Positions 26,273 through 36,264 of a stretch of DNA of 64,000 nt are shown here, piece by piece. Both the position numbers and the translations under genes were made by a program. The stretch spans positions 558,001 to 622,000 of the forward strand of contig JBBEBR010000014.1 of NCBI GenBank assembly GCA_040882225.1, written 5' to 3'. The DNA comes from Gracilimonas sp040882225. Its GTDB lineage: Bacteria; Bacteroidota; Rhodothermia; Balneolales; Balneolaceae. Every line of letters begins with the position of its first letter. The stretch's first letter is position 1. Under the pieces are notes generated by a model. The model was not told the DNA's origin. It ran no database searches and saw only the letters and a program-made list of their open reading frames with translations.

Positions 26273-27709
26273 CTAAAGTCCAAATTCATTTTTGAGTACA
26301 GATTGTGCGGCATTAAACCCACTCATGCCATGTACGCCACCTCCGGGAGGCGTGGATGCCGAACAAATATACATGCCCTCAACGGGGATTTTATATGGGT
26401 TCCATTTTAACACCGGCCGCCCAAAAAGCTGTCTCATTATCTGTGCGCCGCCGTTTATATCACCGCCTATATAATTCGGGTTATAGGTTTCCATCTGTCG
26501 GGTATTCATGGTTTTTTTACTGATGATGGTGTCCCTAAATCCGGGGGCGTACCGTTCTATTTGATTTTCTATGGCTTCACTCATGTCTTTTTCCGAGCCG
26601 TTTGGAACATGGCAATATGCCCAAAGCGTGTGTTTACCTTTTGGAGCACGAGATTCATCAAACACACTTGGCTGCGACAACAGCACATATGGTTTTTCGT
26701 GATGTTCTCCTTTCCAAGCGGTTATTTCTGAATCAGCGATTTCCTCAAAAGTGCCACCCAAATGCAGAGTTCCGGCTTCTTTACATTTTTCATTTATCCA
26801 TGGAACAGGTTCGGAAAGAGCCCAATCCATCTTAAAAACTCCAGGGCCATATTTAAAACGGTGCAGTTTGTTTTTGTATGATGAAGGAAGTTTATCGCCA
26901 GCAATCCTGGAAATTTGAAGGGGGGTAAGATCAAAGAGAATGGTTTTTGAGGAGGGAAGCTGACTCAAAGAAGTGACTTCAATTTCCGTTTCAATTGCTC
27001 CGCTTAAACTTTCAAAAACTTTCGCCAGAGCTTTCGTGACAGAGGCAGAACCGGCTTTGGCAAAGGGCCAGCCAACGGCATGTGCCGAAGCACCCAATAC
27101 CAATCCAAAAGAAGCTGTGAAAGCCTTATTAAGAGGTAAAATGCTGTGAGCTGCGCATCCCGCAAAAAGTGCTTTTGTTCCCGCTAAATCAAACATAGAA
27201 TTACTTAAAAGTTTGGCAGAAAACATTCCATACCATCCAAACCGTGCAGTAATGAGTGGATGCTTTGGAATTCTCAATTCCCCAAAAACATCTTCGGATA
27301 GGAGATCCCAGTGCTCAATAAATTCTTTATAAAGCTGTCTGTAGTTCTTTGAGTCTTTCCCAAGTGTAGCGAGCGTTTTCTCCAATGATTTTGAGATTAC
27401 CATCGCTTTCCCATCCTCAAGTGGGTGAGCAAAAGGATATTTGGGATGAATCCATTCTAAACCATGATTCTCGAGGTTCAACGATCGGAAAAAAGGGGAG
27501 CTCACAGCAGTAGGATGCACAGCGGAACAGACATCATGAAAAAAACCCGGTTCCGTTAATTCCTGAGTTCTTGTGCCGCCCCCAATAGTTGAACTGGCTT
27601 CCAGAATTTTCACTCTTAAGCCTTCCTGCGCTAACCGAATGCCGGCACTTAAGCCATTTGGGCCACTGCCAACTATTACAGCATCAAATTCTGTGGATTG
27701 CTTTGACAA
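26273..27709 (-). CDS. FAD-dependent oxidoreductase, phytoene-desaturase/PYROXD2-like
   Basis: 478 residues. The N-terminal FAD motif is DAVIVGSGPNGLSAGIRLAQ, followed by the acid of EASSTIGGGTRTQELT. The C-terminal FAD-contact segment reads IPVEGMYICSASTPPGGGVH with GMSGFNAA. This is the pattern of the PYROXD2-like branch rather than true CrtI. The substrate is unknown. It starts 3 bases before the end of the subtilase gene (27712), so it is probably co-transcribed, and its own stop lies 35 bases ahead of the permease start. Confidence 0.85.
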   Translation of the reverse strand: MSKQSTEFDAVIVGSGPNGLSAGIRLAQEGLRVKILEASSTIGGGTRTQELTEPGFFHDVCSAVHPTAVSSPFFRSLNLENHGLEWIHPKYPFAHPLEDGKAMVISKSLEKTLATLGKDSKNYRQLYKEFIEHWDLLSEDVFGELRIPKHPLITARFGWYGMFSAKLLSNSMFDLAGTKALFAGCAAHSILPLNKAFTASFGLVLGASAHAVGWPFAKAGSASVTKALAKVFESLSGAIETEIEVTSLSQLPSSKTILFDLTPLQISRIAGDKLPSSYKNKLHRFKYGPGVFKMDWALSEPVPWINEKCKEAGTLHLGGTFEEIADSEITAWKGEHHEKPYVLLSQPSVFDESRAPKGKHTLWAYCHVPNGSEKDMSEAIENQIERYAPGFRDTIISKKTMNTRQMETYNPNYIGGDINGGAQIMRQLFGRPVLKWNPYKIPVEGMYICSASTPPGGGVHGMSGFNAAQSVLKNEFGL

Positions 27710-27711
27710 AA

Positions 27712-29367
27712 CTAATTACTTCTCTGTTCAGCAAGCTTTAGCGCTTCGTAAGCATTGATGATACCACCAGTTGCAGATAATTCAGAAAAAGGAACCACCT
27801 CGTCAGAGCCGGGCTTATAAACCATTTGATCGACTTTAGTAACCGTACTCAAAATTATCTCCTTCACTTCTGTCGTTGATAAATCCGGGTAATACGACAT
27901 GATTAAAGCGGCTACACCGGCAACAACCGGAGAGGCCATGCTTGTTCCGCTATTTTTCTGGTATTCATTGTTGGGATAGGTTGAGTACACATCAACTCCG
28001 GGAGCGAACAAATCAACAGCTTCTTTACCATAGTTACTGAAACCTGCGGCAAGGGTAGAGTCAGATTCCCAGGAGGAGGCACCTACCGACAGATAATTTT
28101 CTGCAAACCCTCCGTCGTCGTAAAACCGTGACGGGTACGAATCTGTGCTGTCCACATTTGAACCATCATTTCCAGAGCCAGAAATCATCAAAACACCAAC
28201 GCTGTCAGCATAACGAATAGCAGCATCTACATATATTTTTTCAGGGGAATATCCTTTCCCAAAACTCATGTTAATTACTTTCGCTCCATTTTCAGCCGCA
28301 TATCGAATGGCGTTGGCTACATCTTTATCTCGTTCATCGCCATCGGGTACGGTTCTTAAAATCATCAACTCAATATCGGCGATGCCTTTTATTCCAATTT
28401 GATTATCCCGCACAGCGCCAACAATTCCTGCAACATGAGTGCCATGATCATTGGAAGGCCCATTTACATCATTATTGCCATAAAAGCGGTTGGTGAGATC
28501 ATCATATTCATCCCCAACAATTCCTCTTGGATCGAAGTCTGGATTCAATCCGTATTCGCTTAGATCCGAAAGATGCTCATAAAAATCCTCTGTTTCCTTT
28601 ATAGCTTGTTCATCTGCTCCGTTACTTTTAATCATGCTCAGGATTTGCTTTGATTGCTGCTCTTGTGGAGTATCTTCAGCGTCTGCAGTCAATTCACTCG
28701 TAGTTACAGAATCAATATTGCTAATAGCGAGTGTTTCTTTAGCTCCATTAATTGCCTGCAAAATTTGAGATACCTGCATTAACTGTTGTGTATTCTGTTG
28801 CACCCTGGTTTCGAAGGCTTCCTTTATCTCGAGGTAATATTCGTAGTCATTTTGATCTGCGGGGGCATCGTTTTCATCCATCTCCGCATATTTATCCCCA
28901 AGCTTTCTATAAAGCCTGGTAACTTCATAAGTGTCTTTATCTACATGTTGGCCATCGGTGCCGCCAATAAAATTCCATCCATGTACATCATCCGTATATC
29001 CATTTCCGTCATCATCAACATTGTTACCGGCAATCTCACCTTCATTCTCCCAGATATTCTCGGAAAGATCTTCGTGCTCAATATCAGTTCCTGAGTCGAT
29101 GATCGCTACGATTACTTTTTTCTGGGGTGATTTGTCAGCTAAAAATTCATCATAAGCTCTTTCCACACTGGTTCCATAAAAAGCAGAATTATCAAGAGAT
29201 TGAAGATGCCAATCCTCAGTAGCTTCAACTGCGGCAATAATTTCAGCAGTTGCAGTAGTATCTCTTTCTGTGGTTTCTTGTTGTGTAATTTCTTTAGAAC
29301 TGGAACATCCAACTGCAAAAGCAAAAGCAAAAGCAAAAATGGTTATTAACTTTGACAAATAGTTCAT
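27712..29367 (-). CDS. S8 subtilisin-family serine protease, lipoprotein
   Basis: 551 residues with a lipobox (AVGC, Cys21). The catalytic triad is complete: Asp in VIVAIIDSGTDIEHEDL (~residue 93), His in NDHGTHVAGIVGA (~310) and Ser in NSGTSMASPVVAGVAA (~475). A ~200-residue mostly helical insert with a Gln/Glu-rich stretch separates Asp and His, which is common in Bacteroidota subtilases. It ends in a short helical tail. The signal peptide is Phe-Ala repeated four times, encoded by a perfect hexanucleotide repeat. Extracytoplasmic protease or maturation role inferred. Confidence 0.92.
   Translation of the reverse strand: MNYLSKLITIFAFAFAFAVGCSSSKEITQQETTERDTTATAEIIAAVEATEDWHLQSLDNSAFYGTSVERAYDEFLADKSPQKKVIVAIIDSGTDIEHEDLSENIWENEGEIAGNNVDDDGNGYTDDVHGWNFIGGTDGQHVDKDTYEVTRLYRKLGDKYAEMDENDAPADQNDYEYYLEIKEAFETRVQQNTQQLMQVSQILQAINGAKETLAISNIDSVTTSELTADAEDTPQEQQSKQILSMIKSNGADEQAIKETEDFYEHLSDLSEYGLNPDFDPRGIVGDEYDDLTNRFYGNNDVNGPSNDHGTHVAGIVGAVRDNQIGIKGIADIELMILRTVPDGDERDKDVANAIRYAAENGAKVINMSFGKGYSPEKIYVDAAIRYADSVGVLMISGSGNDGSNVDSTDSYPSRFYDDGGFAENYLSVGASSWESDSTLAAGFSNYGKEAVDLFAPGVDVYSTYPNNEYQKNSGTSMASPVVAGVAALIMSYYPDLSTTEVKEIILSTVTKVDQMVYKPGSDEVVPFSELSATGGIINAYEALKLAEQRSN
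29315..29338 (-). repeat. Four perfect GCAAAA hexanucleotides in the subtilase signal peptide
   Basis: Four tandem copies (coding strand TTTTGC), each specifying one Phe-Ala pair (residues 11-18). Gain or loss of a unit keeps the frame but changes the length of the hydrophobic core. Confidence 0.9.
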
Positions 29368-29405
29368 TGTATTTTGGAATTTTAAAGTGTAAAAATGAAC
29401 AGGAT

Positions 29406-30551
29406 TTACCGCTTATTTTTGATCCTGTATATAAGTTGATCGGCTAAAATAGTACCAGAAATAAGTAACGCTAAAACGGTTAAACTCGCAACAGGCTCCC
29501 AAATGATGAATCCCCCAAATGTACCAAGTACCGCACCTAAATACTGAATGTATTGAAGCTGATCGTTACTGGCGTTTTTTATCAGGTTTTCAAGTTTTCG
29601 TTCATCATACTGGCGCAGGTTATCTTCCACTAAAGCGTGTACGTCCAATTGGTTTACAAGCTTGTATAAAAGTGAAGTCACTGTTTCTTCAATCATCGCG
29701 CTGTGTGCTTCCAGTTTTTCAGGCAGATGATCTAAAAAAGTGTCCATTTTATTGAGCCCCTTTTCGATTCCCGTAGGCAATTTGTGCAACGCATCTTCCA
29801 CAAGAACCTGCATTTCCTGCCCTTTCAGGAAACTATAAGCTTTTAGTGCAACTTTCTCGAATGAGTTTTCGGCTACGGCTTCATCTATTTGTTGAATCAC
29901 TGTTTTCGCAAGCATGGAACGCACTTTGGGATCGGCGATCATTTCATCTACGTAATTAACAACCAACGTTTTTAATCCATCTCGGAATTCCGGGTCATCA
30001 ATAATATTTTTCACATACACAGTGGCTTTTTCCCTGTACTTGCTTATAAGCTGAGACTCATGAATTTTCTTTTTGATGATTTCCGGGTTGATAAGGTCTT
30101 CCGAAACCGCCCTTGCAAGCCGATAAGCAATTCTTTCTTTTTGAGCTGGAATCAATCCCTGCCCTAAAACAGGCCGGCGATGAACCGGACGAAATAACAT
30201 GGTAATGGCAAGCCAATTAGTAAGAAAACCGATCAAACCGCTTATGCTAAGAATGCGAAGAATCCCTTCAAAGTTGAATGATATCCCAAAAAATTGAGCA
30301 GTATATCCTTCAAAATCCCAAAAAAAAGAAAACGTAAAAACAGCCAATAACAGGTAGGGGATTATGAAGAGCAGTTTCAGTAGCCATTTATGCTCACTGG
30401 TTTTTTTAGGAGGGATAATTTGCTGGGCAGCGGCTCCATCTATTGCTGAATATTTATCTGCCTGGTGACGGAGTAACTCCCACAACTGTGAAGCATAAAC
30501 TTTGCTTCTTTCTTTAATGGAATCTGTGTCTTTCTTTGTTTGCATCCGCAA
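29406..30551 (-). CDS. DUF445-family membrane protein
   Basis: 381 residues with membrane segments near residues 60-80, 90-120 and the C-terminal ~350-375. The family core is recognisable: FLTNWLAITMLFRPVHRRPV, then LGQGLIPAQKERIAYRLARA and EDLINPEIIKKKIHES. DUF445 proteins (YheB-like) are widespread membrane proteins of unknown function. A cytoplasmic helical domain separates the membrane segments. Its start is 39 bases after the ybeY stop, and the reading frame starts MRMQ or, two codons later, MQTK. Regulation is not visible. Confidence 0.8.
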   Translation of the reverse strand: MRMQTKKDTDSIKERSKVYASQLWELLRHQADKYSAIDGAAAQQIIPPKKTSEHKWLLKLLFIIPYLLLAVFTFSFFWDFEGYTAQFFGISFNFEGILRILSISGLIGFLTNWLAITMLFRPVHRRPVLGQGLIPAQKERIAYRLARAVSEDLINPEIIKKKIHESQLISKYREKATVYVKNIIDDPEFRDGLKTLVVNYVDEMIADPKVRSMLAKTVIQQIDEAVAENSFEKVALKAYSFLKGQEMQVLVEDALHKLPTGIEKGLNKMDTFLDHLPEKLEAHSAMIEETVTSLLYKLVNQLDVHALVEDNLRQYDERKLENLIKNASNDQLQYIQYLGAVLGTFGGFIIWEPVASLTVLALLISGTILADQLIYRIKNKR

Positions 30552-30613
30552 TTTTTTGACAAGCTGTACGAGGAAATTCTAATCTGGTGTCAATTTTCAG
30601 GTAAAAAAAGCAC

Positions 30614-31069
30614 TTATAATTTCGGCATATCTGAAGCATGAGCCAAATAAATATCCTCAAGCTCGGTCATTTTGTTTTTTCCTGTAGATGATGAATCTTC
30701 ATAGCCAATGAGGTGAAGAATTCCATGAATAAAGATTCTTAAAAACTCCTTTTTCTCAGGTTCATCTAATTCCCGGGCTTGTTCAGTTATTCGAGGTGCA
30801 CAGCAAAAAAGAGTTCCTTCAATTTCTAAATTTCCGGCATCATCATCATATCGAAAAGTGATTATATCAGTAACGTAATCTCGCTGCAGGTGTTCTTTAT
30901 TGATCTCGACTATCTCATCTTCACCCACATATACTACTTCAACAAAAGAGAAACGGCAGTGTTCCTGCTTCGCAATAAACTCGATCAAAGAAGATAATTC
31001 AGATTCTTGAAGGGGAATTTCGATTCCGCTTTCATTATAAATCTGAAGAGTTGGCGATTCGTCATTCAA
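30614..31069 (-). CDS. ybeY: Endoribonuclease YbeY (16S rRNA maturation)
   Basis: The zinc motif is HGILHLIGYEDSS near the C-terminus, with the third ligand position held by an acid/Asp region in place of the classical GYDH His; many Bacteroidota YbeY proteins have such a form. Upstream lie INKEHLQRDYVTDIITFRYD and GTLFCCAPRITEQA, both typical. The TTG at 31069 gives 151 residues and an N-terminus LNDESPTLQIYNESG that fits the family; a start at the ATG at 31135 would give 173 residues and overlap the upstream gene by 55 bases. It acts in 16S rRNA 3'-end maturation and ribosome quality control. Confidence 0.9.
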   Translation of the reverse strand: MNDESPTLQIYNESGIEIPLQESELSSLIEFIAKQEHCRFSFVEVVYVGEDEIVEINKEHLQRDYVTDIITFRYDDDAGNLEIEGTLFCCAPRITEQARELDEPEKKEFLRIFIHGILHLIGYEDSSSTGKNKMTELEDIYLAHASDMPKL

Positions 31070-31080
31070 AAGAAGGGGAG

Positions 31081-31527
31081 CTAAAAAGTAAAGTCGTCGT
31101 CCATAGTTTCGGTGAGCGAAAGAGCAATCCCACACATCATAAGATCTTCGGGAAGTTGGGTGAAATCGCCGGAGAGGATAGAGGCATCCACATTTGCATA
31201 TAAACTACAACCAGCCGCTTTTTCAACAATCAGGCCCGAAGTTTTGGAGTCTGATTTTCCAAAGAATGTAACCTGCTGCAACATTTCGCTTGCTACAAAA
31301 GCGGTGCAATTATGCAGCTGCATAAATGTATTGAAAGCATACACCGACACCATGTTCATTTGCTCGCCGTTTACATCTAGCCCAAGGTGAATTTCAAGAG
31401 CGAGTTTGCGGTGTTCTTCTTCGTTTTTTACTTCCAGGCGAAATACATCATTTCCCAAAGGCTTAGGTGTTGAACCTAAAACTTTGCCGATGGTGTCAAT
31501 ATTTTCTTTTGTGAACTGATGAATCAT
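31081..31527 (-). CDS. Conserved-looking protein of unknown function next to ybeY
   Basis: 148 residues from the ATG at 31527 (MIHQFTKENIDTIGKVLGST); a longer frame to 31563 reads MVSYIYSAKRNT and looks non-coding. The body is alpha/beta with no membrane segment, including LALEIHLGLDVNGEQMNMVS and a mid-protein FVASEMLQQVTFF, and ends in an acid patch (MDDDFTF). I recognise no motif. It lies between DUF2723 and ybeY and its stop is 11 bases ahead of the preferred ybeY start, so the two are probably coupled. Function unknown. Confidence 0.55.
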   Translation of the reverse strand: MIHQFTKENIDTIGKVLGSTPKPLGNDVFRLEVKNEEEHRKLALEIHLGLDVNGEQMNMVSVYAFNTFMQLHNCTAFVASEMLQQVTFFGKSDSKTSGLIVEKAAGCSLYANVDASILSGDFTQLPEDLMMCGIALSLTETMDDDFTF

Positions 31528-31582
31528 GGTGTTCCGTTTTGCTGAGTAAATATACGATACCAATTATTAAAAAAAAACAGGC

Positions 31583-34564
31583 TTAATTAATACCATATCG
31601 ATTTACTTCTTGTTCGCTGCTGTTTTTCGAATTTGGCATAGGTGGAAATTGCGATCCAAGAAGTTCGTTCACCCGCATTGCAATTTCTTCCGCTTTCTCT
31701 GTTTCCTCATTCTGATAGAAAATATACTGAGCCAGAACCATTGCCTGCCGGGTGGGGATAATTTCTCGGCTTGCCGTTTCAGCACTGCTATTTAGGGAAG
31801 TAAGTTCCGCACGAAGGTCACGTTGCTTTCTGATATTGCCAGCACTTCTGGCAGACTCATACTCTTGGTTCAATTCGTTAAACTCGGACAGAATTGAATT
31901 GTAGTGCCTGTAACTTCTTTCCATTTCATTGAACAATTTATCCAATGCTGAGTCAGCCAGGCGAGTTGCATCTTCATTGAGTCCGGTTTGAGAATACCTA
32001 ATAGCATAAAGCAATTTCAGCGACTGACTTTCTTCATCTGCTCTGAATGGAAGCTTTTCTTCGCCCCATTTTAACCAGAATCCGGCACTATCAATTTTGC
32101 CTTCTTCACTATATTTCATAGCCAATTGCATGAAGTTATACCGGTAGTTACTTAGCATTCTTCGAATATTCTCATCCAGGTATATATCAGGATTATTCCA
32201 CTCTCTAAACTGGAATTCCTCCAGGCGGTCGGTATAAATTTTTGGATCTATATACCCGCTATCTCCAGTACCGAAATTTTTAGGTACTACACGGTATGCT
32301 TTTCCTTCTGTGCGGAAATAGTCATTCAGGTTAAGCTGACTTTGACCTGAAACAGTATTGGCAAAATAAACAGGACGCAGCCAGTTATTCGTTTTCAGGA
32401 TGTCGAGAATGAGATGGTCTTGAACTTGCAGGTAGTGGATGTTATTTCCTTGTTGATCTCTCCCGTATAACCGGCCGTCTAATTTCCAGTTCACCATATC
32501 ATCCAGAGAGTCTACCGGCATTTCAAAGTCTGTACCCGATTGTAAAATTGGGAGGGAAGTATCAGGAGTTACGCCAATAGCCTCTTTGTAATTAAAGTCA
32601 CCTGAAAAAGCCTGACTCAGCATTTCTTTATCTACAGGAATTTGGATGTTCTGTGGTCGCCATTGAGAAATCCCGGAGGTAACTCTTGCAACTTCTTCAT
32701 CATTCAAAGAAATAGGAAGAGGAGCGGATTCATGAGACCATTGATCGCGCAGCTGCTTGATATACCAGTCTGTATTTAAGAGGCTAAGGCAGACAATCCT
32801 GACGTCGGTTCGCACTCCTTCAACTTCCTGCGCATACCATAATGGGAAGGTATCATTATCCCCATTGGTGAAGAGAATGGCGTTAGGTGCTACCGAATTC
32901 AAGAGATTTCGAGCGTAATCGGGAGCTACATACCGGTTGCTTCGGTCGTGATCATCCCAGTTTTGAGATCCCATCCAGACAGGCGAAGCAAGAAGGCATA
33001 AAAAGACCGTAGCATACCCAAGAATTTTATTATTCCCGGCATAGTTTTTCACCAACTCAACCAAGCCGGTAACTCCGAGTCCAATCCAAATGGAAAACGC
33101 AAAAAACGACCCCACATACGCATAATCCCGTTCCCTGGGTTGATATGGGGTTTGATTGAGGAAAACGATAATAGCCAGTCCGGTTACAATGAAAAGAGAT
33201 AGTACCGCAAAGGCTCGTTTCCAATCTGAGGAGAAATGAAAAATCATCCCAAAAAAGCCTAACAAAAATGGAATGAAGAAATAATAATTACTGGCAAAAT
33301 TATTCGGATACGGAGCTTCCTTGAATCCAGACTGCCAGCCGGCGTTTTGAATATCCGCTTCCCGGCCAATAAAGTTCCAGTTAAAGTACCTGAGGTACAT
33401 ATGATTGACCTGGTAATCCCAGAAAAAATCCCAGTCAGAACTATAGCGAGAATAATAATCTATATGTTGGGGATCGGGAGAATATCTTCTTGGGAAGAAT
33501 TTCTCTCCATCTCGGTTAATTTGGCCGGTATTTTCATCAAAAGTGTTGCCTTTCAGGATGGGAGTTGAACCATATTGTTCACGCTTGAGGTAACTGATGA
33601 ATGCCTCAACCGTTTCAGGATCGTTTTCATCAATGGGAGGATCAGCAATTGATCGTATCATAATCACAGAGTAGGATGAAAAACCAATCAGGATCATGGT
33701 ATAACAAATCAGGATAATATTCGTGAGCCGGTGTTTGTGAGTATGAGTATACCAAACTCCCCAGGCTACGGCTGCCATCACCAAAAAGATAAATATAAGC
33801 GGCTGAATGAGTCCGTAAGTAGCATTAGCAACGCTATTTGCTAAGGTGGGAATGGTTTGAATCGTAAAGGGATAAATGGAAAAGAAGATCAGCACACTTA
33901 TACCGCCCATTATAAAGAACGATTTATAGCTGAATTCGTACTTCTTAAAATAAACGATGAGAGCTACAAAGAACAAAGCCAATAAATTCAGTAAGTGAAC
34001 TCCAATAGCAAGGCCAAACATATAAGCTATTAAAACCAGCCAGCGCTCATTAAAGGCTTTATCGTGATTTTCTGACCACTTTAGTGCAAGCCAAACTACA
34101 ATGGCCGTAAAAAACATGGATAGGGCATAAACTTCTGCTTCAACCGCGCTAAACCAAAAAGTATCGGTAACGGCAAAAGTTAAAGCACCAACTAAAGCGC
34201 CTCCATACATCCCGATTTTATCCATCATGTTCATTCCATCAGGGCTGCCTTTCCATTCACGTACTAACCTCACAATAATCAGATAAAGCAGCATTATGGT
34301 GAGGGCAGATGCCAAAGCACTTATAAAGTTGATACTGAGTGCGATGTATTCGGCAGGCATAAACATCGAGAAAATTCTTCCCAGTATAGAATAGAAGGGG
34401 GCTCCCGGCGGGTGATTTACCTGCAATCCGTGCGCAACGGCGATAAATTCACCGGCATCCCAAAAACTTGCTGTTGGTGCAAGCGTGAGCGAATATATAA
34501 TCAGTGATACGAAAAAGGTAAATAATGCGAGATACTTGTTGGTAGGCTTGTGATCTGAAAACAT
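31583..34564 (-). CDS. DUF2723-family polytopic membrane protein (O-mannosyltransferase-like)
   Basis: 993 residues. The N-terminal half has about 12 membrane segments with the family signature SFWDAGEFIAVAHGLQVNHP just after the first segment, where the acid pair resembles the catalytic Asp-Glu of GT-C transferases. LNQTPYQPRERDYAYVGSFF and FTNGDNDTFPLWYAQEVEG follow. The C-terminal ~350 residues are soluble, periplasmic and helical, with TPR-like regions (KLLYAIRYSQTGLNEDATRL). Relatives are thought to be protein O-mannosyl- or other lipid-linked-sugar transferases, but the activity here is inferred. It forms a minus-strand cluster with the ybeY region. Confidence 0.85.
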   Translation of the reverse strand: MFSDHKPTNKYLALFTFFVSLIIYSLTLAPTASFWDAGEFIAVAHGLQVNHPPGAPFYSILGRIFSMFMPAEYIALSINFISALASALTIMLLYLIIVRLVREWKGSPDGMNMMDKIGMYGGALVGALTFAVTDTFWFSAVEAEVYALSMFFTAIVVWLALKWSENHDKAFNERWLVLIAYMFGLAIGVHLLNLLALFFVALIVYFKKYEFSYKSFFIMGGISVLIFFSIYPFTIQTIPTLANSVANATYGLIQPLIFIFLVMAAVAWGVWYTHTHKHRLTNIILICYTMILIGFSSYSVIMIRSIADPPIDENDPETVEAFISYLKREQYGSTPILKGNTFDENTGQINRDGEKFFPRRYSPDPQHIDYYSRYSSDWDFFWDYQVNHMYLRYFNWNFIGREADIQNAGWQSGFKEAPYPNNFASNYYFFIPFLLGFFGMIFHFSSDWKRAFAVLSLFIVTGLAIIVFLNQTPYQPRERDYAYVGSFFAFSIWIGLGVTGLVELVKNYAGNNKILGYATVFLCLLASPVWMGSQNWDDHDRSNRYVAPDYARNLLNSVAPNAILFTNGDNDTFPLWYAQEVEGVRTDVRIVCLSLLNTDWYIKQLRDQWSHESAPLPISLNDEEVARVTSGISQWRPQNIQIPVDKEMLSQAFSGDFNYKEAIGVTPDTSLPILQSGTDFEMPVDSLDDMVNWKLDGRLYGRDQQGNNIHYLQVQDHLILDILKTNNWLRPVYFANTVSGQSQLNLNDYFRTEGKAYRVVPKNFGTGDSGYIDPKIYTDRLEEFQFREWNNPDIYLDENIRRMLSNYRYNFMQLAMKYSEEGKIDSAGFWLKWGEEKLPFRADEESQSLKLLYAIRYSQTGLNEDATRLADSALDKLFNEMERSYRHYNSILSEFNELNQEYESARSAGNIRKQRDLRAELTSLNSSAETASREIIPTRQAMVLAQYIFYQNEETEKAEEIAMRVNELLGSQFPPMPNSKNSSEQEVNRYGIN

Positions 34565-34746
34565 GAAATATCTTGTTATAGACTAAAAAAGTTTTTGGAA
34601 ATTCGGTAGATACATGTGTATGATTGGCTCGCAATTATACGCACAGCTTAATTTTAATCAAAATAGAAGATAACATAAGATTAGTAAACTTCCGTGGAGT
34701 TCAACGCGCTATTCTATGAGGTATTTTCTACTTAACAACTATTTGC

Positions 34747-36243
34747 ATGGCATCATCAGGTAAAGAAAGATTCTCCTCTAAACTCGGGCTTATCCTGAGC
34801 GTTCTTGGAATTGCAATCGGAACGGGAAATATCTGGAGATTTCCAAGAATTGCAGCTCAAAATGGAGGTGAGGAGGGTGCAGGTGCTTTTTTGGTTGCCT
34901 GGCTTACTTTTCTATTGCTTTGGTCGATCCCCCTAATGATTGCCGAATATGGAATGGGCAGGAATGGCCGAAAAGGAGTGGTGGGCTCTTTTGTTGAATT
35001 GATTGGGGAGAAAAAAGGGTGGCTTGGCGGCTTTGTTGGCTTCGTTGCAACCGCTATCATGTTCTATTATAGTGTGGTTGCGGGATGGTGTCTCTACTAC
35101 CTTATCACTTCTATTACTTCCGCTTTACCCACAGATCCTGCTCAAGCCGACGCTATTTGGAACGGATTTCAATCTTCTAACTGGCCAAGCATTGCACACG
35201 CGTTTATAATGGTTGCCGGAGGATTTGTAGTAATCAGAGGGATCACGGCCATCGAAAAAGTGAACAAAATTTTGATCCCGTCTTTGCTGCTGGTTCTATT
35301 GGTAAGTTTGGTGAAAGCTTTAACACTTGAGGGCAGCGAAATAGGTATAGCCTATTTATTTACTCCGGATTGGTCCACCTTAAAAGAGCCACAAATATGG
35401 CTGGAAGCTCTTACTCAAAATGCCTGGGATACCGGGGCCGCCTGGGGACTTATACTCACTTACGCTGCATATATGCGCAAAAAGGATGATGTCACCATTA
35501 GCGCTTTTCAAACAGGAATTGGAAATAACATGGTTTCGTTGGTGGCGGCGATAATCATATTCTCTACCGTATTTGGAACATTAAGTCCTACGATGAATAA
35601 TTCTGAAGTGCTTGAAATCATGAAAACATCTGGCCCGGCATCTACAGGCTTAACTTTTATTTGGATGCCTCAGCTATTTGCAACCATGGGTGGGGGAGGA
35701 ATTTTTGCAATCTTGTTTTTCCTTGGTTTAACGTTTGCGGCCTTCAGCTCTTTAATTTCCATGATCGAACTTGCTGTAAAAGTGTTTGTGGATATGGGAG
35801 CTCAACGAAAACGCGCTACGATTGTAGTTTGCCTCACCGGTTTTGGATTCGGACTTCCGTCGGCAATGAACCTGACCTTTTTCGCTAACCAGGATTTTGT
35901 GTGGGGTGTAGGTTTGATGGTTTCCGGTGCGCTGATTTCCTACGCAGTTATCAAATTCGGAGTCAGTAAGTTCCGGCACGAACTGGTAAACGGAGACGAC
36001 AGCTCTACCACTTTAGGGCCTTGGTGGGAAATCATTATTAAGTATGTAGTGCCGGTAGAGGTTGTCACCTTATTGGGCTGGTGGATGTATTTAAGCGCCA
36101 CAGAATATGCCCCGGATTCCTGGTTTAACCCGCTAAGTCCTTTTTCAGTAGCTACGGTAGTTTGTCAGTGGGCTTTTGCTATAGGCTTGGTTTACTTTTT
36201 CCGATATCGCCTGATGAGAAAGGAAGGACCAGCCAAAGTTTAA
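34747..36243 (+). CDS. Sodium-dependent transporter, NSS/SNF family
   Basis: 498 residues, about 12 membrane segments. The characteristic N-terminus reads SKLGLILSVLGIAIGTGNIW with RFPRIAAQNGGEEGAGAF, the sodium/substrate site of LeuT-type transporters, and IPLMIAEYGMGRNGRKG follows. The unwound TM6 site is in FFLGLTFAAFSSLISMIELA. Amino acids are the usual substrates. It stands alone, oriented opposite to its neighbours, with its own promoter presumably within the 182 bases upstream, where I see no definite motif. Substrate cannot be read from sequence. Confidence 0.92.
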   Translation: MASSGKERFSSKLGLILSVLGIAIGTGNIWRFPRIAAQNGGEEGAGAFLVAWLTFLLLWSIPLMIAEYGMGRNGRKGVVGSFVELIGEKKGWLGGFVGFVATAIMFYYSVVAGWCLYYLITSITSALPTDPAQADAIWNGFQSSNWPSIAHAFIMVAGGFVVIRGITAIEKVNKILIPSLLLVLLVSLVKALTLEGSEIGIAYLFTPDWSTLKEPQIWLEALTQNAWDTGAAWGLILTYAAYMRKKDDVTISAFQTGIGNNMVSLVAAIIIFSTVFGTLSPTMNNSEVLEIMKTSGPASTGLTFIWMPQLFATMGGGGIFAILFFLGLTFAAFSSLISMIELAVKVFVDMGAQRKRATIVVCLTGFGFGLPSAMNLTFFANQDFVWGVGLMVSGALISYAVIKFGVSKFRHELVNGDDSSTTLGPWWEIIIKYVVPVEVVTLLGWWMYLSATEYAPDSWFNPLSPFSVATVVCQWAFAIGLVYFFRYRLMRKEGPAKV

Positions 36244-36264
36244 GTTCCAGCAGGAAAATCTATT

